Of a DNA stretch of 64,000 nucleotides, positions 60,249-64,000 are shown piece after piece; positions within the stretch are counted from its first letter, which is position 1, and every line of letters starts with the position of its first letter. The notes below the pieces were generated by a model. That model searched no databases. It saw only the letters and a list, made by a program, of their open reading frames with translations, and was not told where the DNA came from. Made by a program: the position numbers and the translations under genes. Source of the stretch: Haloarcula mannanilytica (lineage in GTDB: Archaea; Halobacteriota; Halobacteria; Halobacteriales; Haloarculaceae); assembly GCF_005406125.1 (NCBI RefSeq), contig NZ_BIXZ01000001.1, positions 372,001 through 436,000 on the forward strand, written 5' to 3'.

Positions 60249-60701
60249 ATGGCACTCGAAACTGTTCTTCTTGCAGTTGGGCCGAACGACGCCGACCGAA
60301 TCGACGAACTCGCGGACGCCGTCCTCGACATTGCGGGGCCGGCCGGTGCGACAGTCGTCGTTGCACACGTATTCACCGACGATCAGTACGACGGCGTCGT
60401 CGACCGGCTTGAGTTCGAATCGACGGGCGAAGCCGATCCCGACGAGGTCGCCGACCGCCACACGACCGTCCGAGAACTCATCTCGCGGTTCAAGGACGCC
60501 GGGCTGGAAACGGAGGCCCGCGGTGCCGTGGGCAACCACGGCGAGCAGATCGTCGACCTCGCCGAGACGACCGCGGCTGACCTCATCGTCGTCGGCGGCC
60601 GCAAACGCTCGCCGACCGGGAAGGCCGTCTTCGGTTCCACCGCACAGGAAGTCATGCTGAACGCGCCGTGTCCGGTCACGTTCGTCCGCGGCGAAGAGTA
60701 G
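60249..60701 (+). CDS. Universal stress protein (UspA family)
   Basis: Single-domain Usp of 150 residues. The N-terminal strand (LETVLLAVGPNDADRIDELADAV) and the ATP-type loop near the end, VVGGRKRSPTGKAVFGSTAQEVML, match the family's G-x2-G-x9-G-S/T nucleotide pattern. It ends with APCPVTFVRG. The role in stress response is inferred from the family. It is separated from the convergent glpC by 21 bp. Confidence 0.9.
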   Translation: MALETVLLAVGPNDADRIDELADAVLDIAGPAGATVVVAHVFTDDQYDGVVDRLEFESTGEADPDEVADRHTTVRELISRFKDAGLETEARGAVGNHGEQIVDLAETTAADLIVVGGRKRSPTGKAVFGSTAQEVMLNAPCPVTFVRGEE

Positions 60702-60707
60702 GGCAGC

Positions 60708-60720
60708 GAAAACGGTTTTC
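60708..60720. terminator. Possible two-way terminator between usp and glpC
   Basis: GAAAAC-G-GTTTTC, a symmetric element placing four T on each strand within the 21-bp gap between convergent stops. Short T runs can end archaeal transcription; this one is weak but symmetric. Confidence 0.4.
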
Positions 60721-60722
60721 AG

Positions 60723-62093
60723 TTACTCCACCAGCGCGGCTTCGAGCAACTCCAGCGGATGCCGGATCTCGTAGCCGCTGCCGTGTTCCATCTGCATCGC
60801 ACAGGTCGGACATTCGGTCATGCCGGTCTCGCCCTCGGCGTGGTCCATGTGTTCGAACATCTCCTCGCCGATTGCCATGGACTTCTCGTATTTCTCTTCC
60901 TTCCAGCCATAGGTTCCCGAGATGCCAGAACAGGAGTCGCCCACGTCCTCGACTTCGACCCCGTCTAAGTCCCGGAACAGCTCGACGGCCTGGCGGTCAA
61001 GCCCCTGATTGCGCGAGTGACACGGGGCGTGGTAGGCGAACTCCTCTGCCAGTTCGCCGTCCACGTCGGCCGCCTGCACCTCGCTCGTGAGGTCCTCGTG
61101 GATGCGGAGGTACTCGATTGCCTCGAAGGTGTTTTCGGCCACCTTGTCGATGCCGTCGATGTCGAACAGTTCGGGGTACTCCTGGCGGAGCGCCATCGAA
61201 CAGGAAGTACAGGAGGCGATAGCGTGATACCCCTCGTCGACGAGTTCGGACATCGAGGAGACGTTGGTCTCGGCGTGGCGGCGGGCGTCATCAAGCATGC
61301 CGTTGGCGAACATCGGCGTCCCGGAGCACTTCTGCTCGGGCGCGACGATCTCGTAACCGAAATGTTCGTACACTCGGACCATCGCCTTGGCGACCTCGGG
61401 GGTGTTGTAGTTGGAGTAACAGCCGTGGAAGTACGCCACCTTCTTGTCGGCGTCCTCGGGGAGCCCACGGCGCTTGCGGGCGGCTCTGGCGTTTTCGCGT
61501 GACTGGACCTGGCCGCCGCGGTCGGCCCACCACTCGCGGAAGGTCTGCTTTGCGAACGCTGGGAAGTCCCGCTCGCTCGTGACGCCGAGCGTCTTCTCCA
61601 TGACCCAGCGGGCCGGGCCGAAGTTCATGGCGAAGTTCGCAAGCCGCGGGACCTTGCTGGCGAAAAAGGCCGAGGTGCGGTAGTTCGCGAGGATGCGATT
61701 GCGGATGTACTCGACGGAGAGCTTGTCCATCTGCTCGCTGACGTACTCCCCGCGGGCGGTGTTGTGCATCTGGCTGAGCGGGACCCCCGACGGGCAGGCG
61801 TTATCACAGCGCATGCAGTTCGAGCAGTCCATCACCGAGTCGTCGATGTCGTGGTCGTCGTCGGACTGCTTCAGCCGCCACTGTTCGGGGCCCTGGAACT
61901 TCGGGCCAGGGAAGTCGTCGTCGACCTCCGCGACGGGGCAGTTCGTGTCGCAGGTCGAGCATTTGTAACAGGAGTCCGCGCCGGGCCGGAGGTCGAAATC
62001 GTCGCTGTCGGGGAAAACGTCGACGGGTTCGAACTCCTCGCCTGTGTTCGGTGCAACCGGGTCAAAGTCTGGTGGGGTTTCAGCGTCACTCAT
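60723..62093 (-). CDS. glpC: Anaerobic glycerol-3-phosphate dehydrogenase subunit C
   Basis: Iron-sulphur subunit of 456 residues that passes electrons from GlpAB to the quinone pool. Two 4Fe-4S ferredoxin clusters are visible (CYKCSTCDTNCP and CSNCMRCDNACPSG). Two CCG-like cysteine domains follow (FHGCYSNYN with CSGTPMF and ASCTSCSM, then APCHSRNQG, SCSGISGTYG and ECPTCAMQ). ATG 62093 overlaps the glpB stop (ATGA). In haloarchaea this enzyme serves glycerol use. Confidence 0.93.
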   Translation of the reverse strand: MSDAETPPDFDPVAPNTGEEFEPVDVFPDSDDFDLRPGADSCYKCSTCDTNCPVAEVDDDFPGPKFQGPEQWRLKQSDDDHDIDDSVMDCSNCMRCDNACPSGVPLSQMHNTARGEYVSEQMDKLSVEYIRNRILANYRTSAFFASKVPRLANFAMNFGPARWVMEKTLGVTSERDFPAFAKQTFREWWADRGGQVQSRENARAARKRRGLPEDADKKVAYFHGCYSNYNTPEVAKAMVRVYEHFGYEIVAPEQKCSGTPMFANGMLDDARRHAETNVSSMSELVDEGYHAIASCTSCSMALRQEYPELFDIDGIDKVAENTFEAIEYLRIHEDLTSEVQAADVDGELAEEFAYHAPCHSRNQGLDRQAVELFRDLDGVEVEDVGDSCSGISGTYGWKEEKYEKSMAIGEEMFEHMDHAEGETGMTECPTCAMQMEHGSGYEIRHPLELLEAALVE

Positions 62094-63364
62094 CGTGCCT
62101 CCTGTGCGGCGCGCTGGCCCGCCGCGTAGCCTGTGGCAATCGAGATACCGCTGCCGGATTTCTCGGCGGCAAAGTCGTAGCCGCCAAGCACCGAGCCGGC
62201 GGCGCGTAGGTTCTCGAACTCTCGGTCGTCGCTCGCATCGAGGGGGCGCAGATCGTCGTCGGTCGCCACGCCGTAGCGGGCGAACTCGTGATCGCCGAAC
62301 AGTTCGCCCTCGAACCAGTCGTAGCGGTCCGCGGCGTGGGGAACGTGGCAGTCGAAGACGGGTTCGTACACGCCCTCGCGGTCGGATTCGACGCCCTTGC
62401 CGACGAAGCCGCCGGTCGCGAGGACGTATTGGTCGGCGCTGTTGGGGATTTTTGCGCCGTTTTTCTCGATGAACACCCGCTCGATGCGGTCCTCGCCCTC
62501 GAAGTCGACGACGGGGTTGCCGGTCTCGATACTCGCACCGGCCGCGTCAAGCGCCGAGAACAGGGCGTCCTCAAGCCGGAGACCGGGCAGCGACGGCGGT
62601 CCCATCGGCACCTCGAACACGTCGACGCCGAGGTGGTCGCCGAGCGAGTCGCGGATAGCGCCGGGGTGGTCATCTCCTAAAATCGCCGGGAAGCCGACCC
62701 GTTGTTCACCCTCAAGTAGGGGGTTTACGCGCTGGGCCAGCGCCTCGCGGGCCGGAACCATTCGCCCGCGGACCGCCACCTCGCTGTTGGTATCGAGCAG
62801 TTTGGCATATCGCGTGACCTTCGCGTCCGCTCGCAGGTCACCGGGGAACCGGATTGTCTCACCCCGAACGTCGAACGGGACGCCCGTCGCGTCGAGGTGG
62901 GCGGCGACGTGAGGCGCGTCGAAGTCGACCATCTCCTCGATGCCGACGAGCAGCGTGTCCCGGGTATCGCTGGCGAGGCCGGCGCTGGCCCCGGCCGGGT
63001 AGCGGGCGGTCGGCTTGATGCTTCCGCCGTGGGTCGGCAGGAGCGCGTTGGTGTCGGTGTGGTCGCCCTCGTAGGTCGGGACCGCGTCATCGAACAGCGC
63101 CATCGCTTCGCGGACCGTCCCGACACCCACTTTTCGGTAGGGGTGTTTATCGGGCAGCGACGGAATCGCCTCGTACGGGTCGGTCAACGGGCCGTCGCCG
63201 TCAGGTGTGTAGCCAAGCACGTCAACAAGGCCCGACGCCTGCCGGAGCGTGCTCTGCTTGTAGGAGACCAGTCGCACGTCGGCCCCGTCGCGGGCAGCCG
63301 AAAGCGCGCTGGTCAAGCCCGCGAGGCCGCCGCCGACGACGAGTACCTCCGACTCAATAGCCAT
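62090..63364 (-). CDS. glpB: Anaerobic glycerol-3-phosphate dehydrogenase subunit B
   Basis: FAD-binding subunit of 424 residues. [34 protein letters not shown] is a Rossmann FAD motif and KSTLRQASG-like [17 protein letters not shown] is the GlpB signature. [14 protein letters not shown] and [13 protein letters not shown] are the C-terminal FAD contacts. The start at 63364 matches the family; the frame extends 23 codons further. It overlaps glpA by 11 bp and glpC by 4 bp. Confidence 0.93.
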   Translation of the reverse strand: MAIESEVLVVGGGLAGLTSALSAARDGADVRLVSYKQSTLRQASGLVDVLGYTPDGDGPLTDPYEAIPSLPDKHPYRKVGVGTVREAMALFDDAVPTYEGDHTDTNALLPTHGGSIKPTARYPAGASAGLASDTRDTLLVGIEEMVDFDAPHVAAHLDATGVPFDVRGETIRFPGDLRADAKVTRYAKLLDTNSEVAVRGRMVPAREALAQRVNPLLEGEQRVGFPAILGDDHPGAIRDSLGDHLGVDVFEVPMGPPSLPGLRLEDALFSALDAAGASIETGNPVVDFEGEDRIERVFIEKNGAKIPNSADQYVLATGGFVGKGVESDREGVYEPVFDCHVPHAADRYDWFEGELFGDHEFARYGVATDDDLRPLDASDDREFENLRAAGSVLGGYDFAAEKSGSGISIATGYAAGQRAAQEAR

Positions 63365-64000
63365 CTGTCCCTCCGTCGGCGGCCACGTCCGCGCTGTCGA
63401 CGCTGCCGCCCGTCTGTCCGCGGCCCGAGTCAAAGGCCGAGAAATCGACGGGGTCGCCGTCCGCCGGGTCCTGGTCGCGGTTCTGTGTCGTTGCGTGCAG
63501 CGCGTAGTTCAGCGCGGCCTGGGAGAGTTGTTCGCCCCAGAGAGCATGGCGCTGGCCCTTCCAGCGCTCTTGGAGCAGTTCGTCCCAGGCCTCGCGGACG
63601 ACAGCCTCGTCGTACTCCGAGTGGAGTTCACTCGCCATCCGATGGGAGCAGAAACCACCCTGGCAGTTGCCCATCGACGCGCGGGTGCGGATGCGGACGG
63701 CGTTGAGGTCCGACCCGGACCCCTCGATGGCGTCGTGAATCTCGGCACGGGTGACGCCTTCGCACTCACAGACCGTCGGGTTCGGGCCGTCGGTTGTGAG
63801 CACCTCGTCAGCGCGGGAGCCGAGTCGCTCGACGCTCCGGCGGCCGATTGGCGAGCGGAGGCCGAACTCGTCCATGTAGTCCCGAAGGACCGAGAAGTCC
63901 TCGCTGCCGGGCAGGGGCACGTCGGCGGTTCGGCAGTCGGCGTCGATACCGAACTTCCCGCAGACGTGGTCGGCGATCTGCTCGCCCATCATCCGGTAGG
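63354..64000 (-). CDS. glpA: Anaerobic glycerol-3-phosphate dehydrogenase subunit A (5' end outside window)
   Basis: C-terminal part of the catalytic FAD subunit; the gene continues beyond the window. The visible part has the regulatory Fer2-BFD domain with [13 protein letters not shown] and [13 protein letters not shown], giving the four cysteines of a 2Fe-2S cluster, then [24 protein letters not shown] and an acidic tail. It precedes glpB and glpC on the same strand in the usual order. Confidence 0.92.
   Translation of the reverse strand, partial: YRMMGEQIADHVCGKFGIDADCRTADVPLPGSEDFSVLRDYMDEFGLRSPIGRRSVERLGSRADEVLTTDGPNPTVCECEGVTRAEIHDAIEGSGSDLNAVRIRTRASMGNCQGGFCSHRMASELHSEYDEAVVREAWDELLQERWKGQRHALWGEQLSQAALNYALHATTQNRDQDPADGDPVDFSAFDSGRGQTGGSVDSADVAADGGTDGY

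Overview
The window is a chromosomal segment of a halophilic archaeon, most likely Haloarcula or a close relative. The signs are high GC, very acidic proteins, haloarchaea-restricted families (DUF5797-, DUF5787- and DUF7122-type), Bat-type helix-turn-helix regulators, XPB-Bax1, TATA boxes about 25 bp upstream of start codons (leaderless transcription), and twin-arginine lipoprotein signals. The genus assignment is an inference. The window opens inside polX and closes inside glpA.

Layout. 1-12.2 kb is housekeeping: polX, a Mut7-C RNase-like protein, DUF5797, DUF5787, a DUF5684 membrane protein, an Ap4A-type Nudix hydrolase, an S10-like protein, an M20 amidohydrolase, a type IV pilin, a geranylgeranyl reductase, a 2Fe-2S ferredoxin, a SpoIIM-like membrane protein, a PAPS-reductase-family protein and a 37-residue zinc ribbon. 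12.3-22.5 kb holds an MFS transporter and module 1: an AMP-forming acyl-CoA synthetase, a 3-hydroxybutyrate-dehydrogenase-like SDR, a complete Liv-type ABC transporter (binding protein, two permeases, two ATPases) and a Bat-type regulator. 22.6-37.3 kb carries a GNAT, an FKBP, methylmalonyl-CoA mutase large subunit and epimerase, a second (degenerate) Nudix protein, a sugar nucleotidyltransferase, diphthine-ammonia ligase, DUF373, SppA, PAC2, an RNA m5C methyltransferase with a small partner, Bax1, DUF389 and XPB.

37.5-43.3 kb is an integrated element of about 5.7 kb in the 3' end of a tRNA-Pro(GGG) gene, bounded by a perfect 24-bp direct repeat. It encodes a tyrosine integrase, a HUH replication initiator preceded by GC-rich hairpins, a zinc-ribbon protein, an AT-rich DUF4145 cargo gene and a small winged-helix protein next to a six-copy iteron-like repeat. 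It looks like a plasmid that integrates, not a provirus.

43.4-57.3 kb has a gluconate-dehydratase-type enolase-superfamily enzyme, two histidine kinases with related cores, and module 2: a second Liv-type ABC transporter followed on the same strand by an alpha/beta hydrolase and a fatty-acid-type acyl-CoA ligase. Further along is a second Bat-type regulator paralogous to the first. 57.4-64 kb carries phosphoenolpyruvate carboxylase, a universal stress protein and the glpABC glycerol-3-phosphate dehydrogenase operon.

The most interesting observation is that the two transporter/CoA-ligase modules appear to share an operator. Four 14-bp near-palindromes fitting GTTNACRYGTWWAC lie upstream of the acyl-CoA synthetase, the SDR and both binding-protein genes, and nowhere else that I found by eye. 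Two of them sit at the same distance (about 40-54 bp) from their start codons. With a paralogous regulator near each module, this suggests one regulon for uptake and CoA activation of organic acids rather than amino acids. The substrates are not known.
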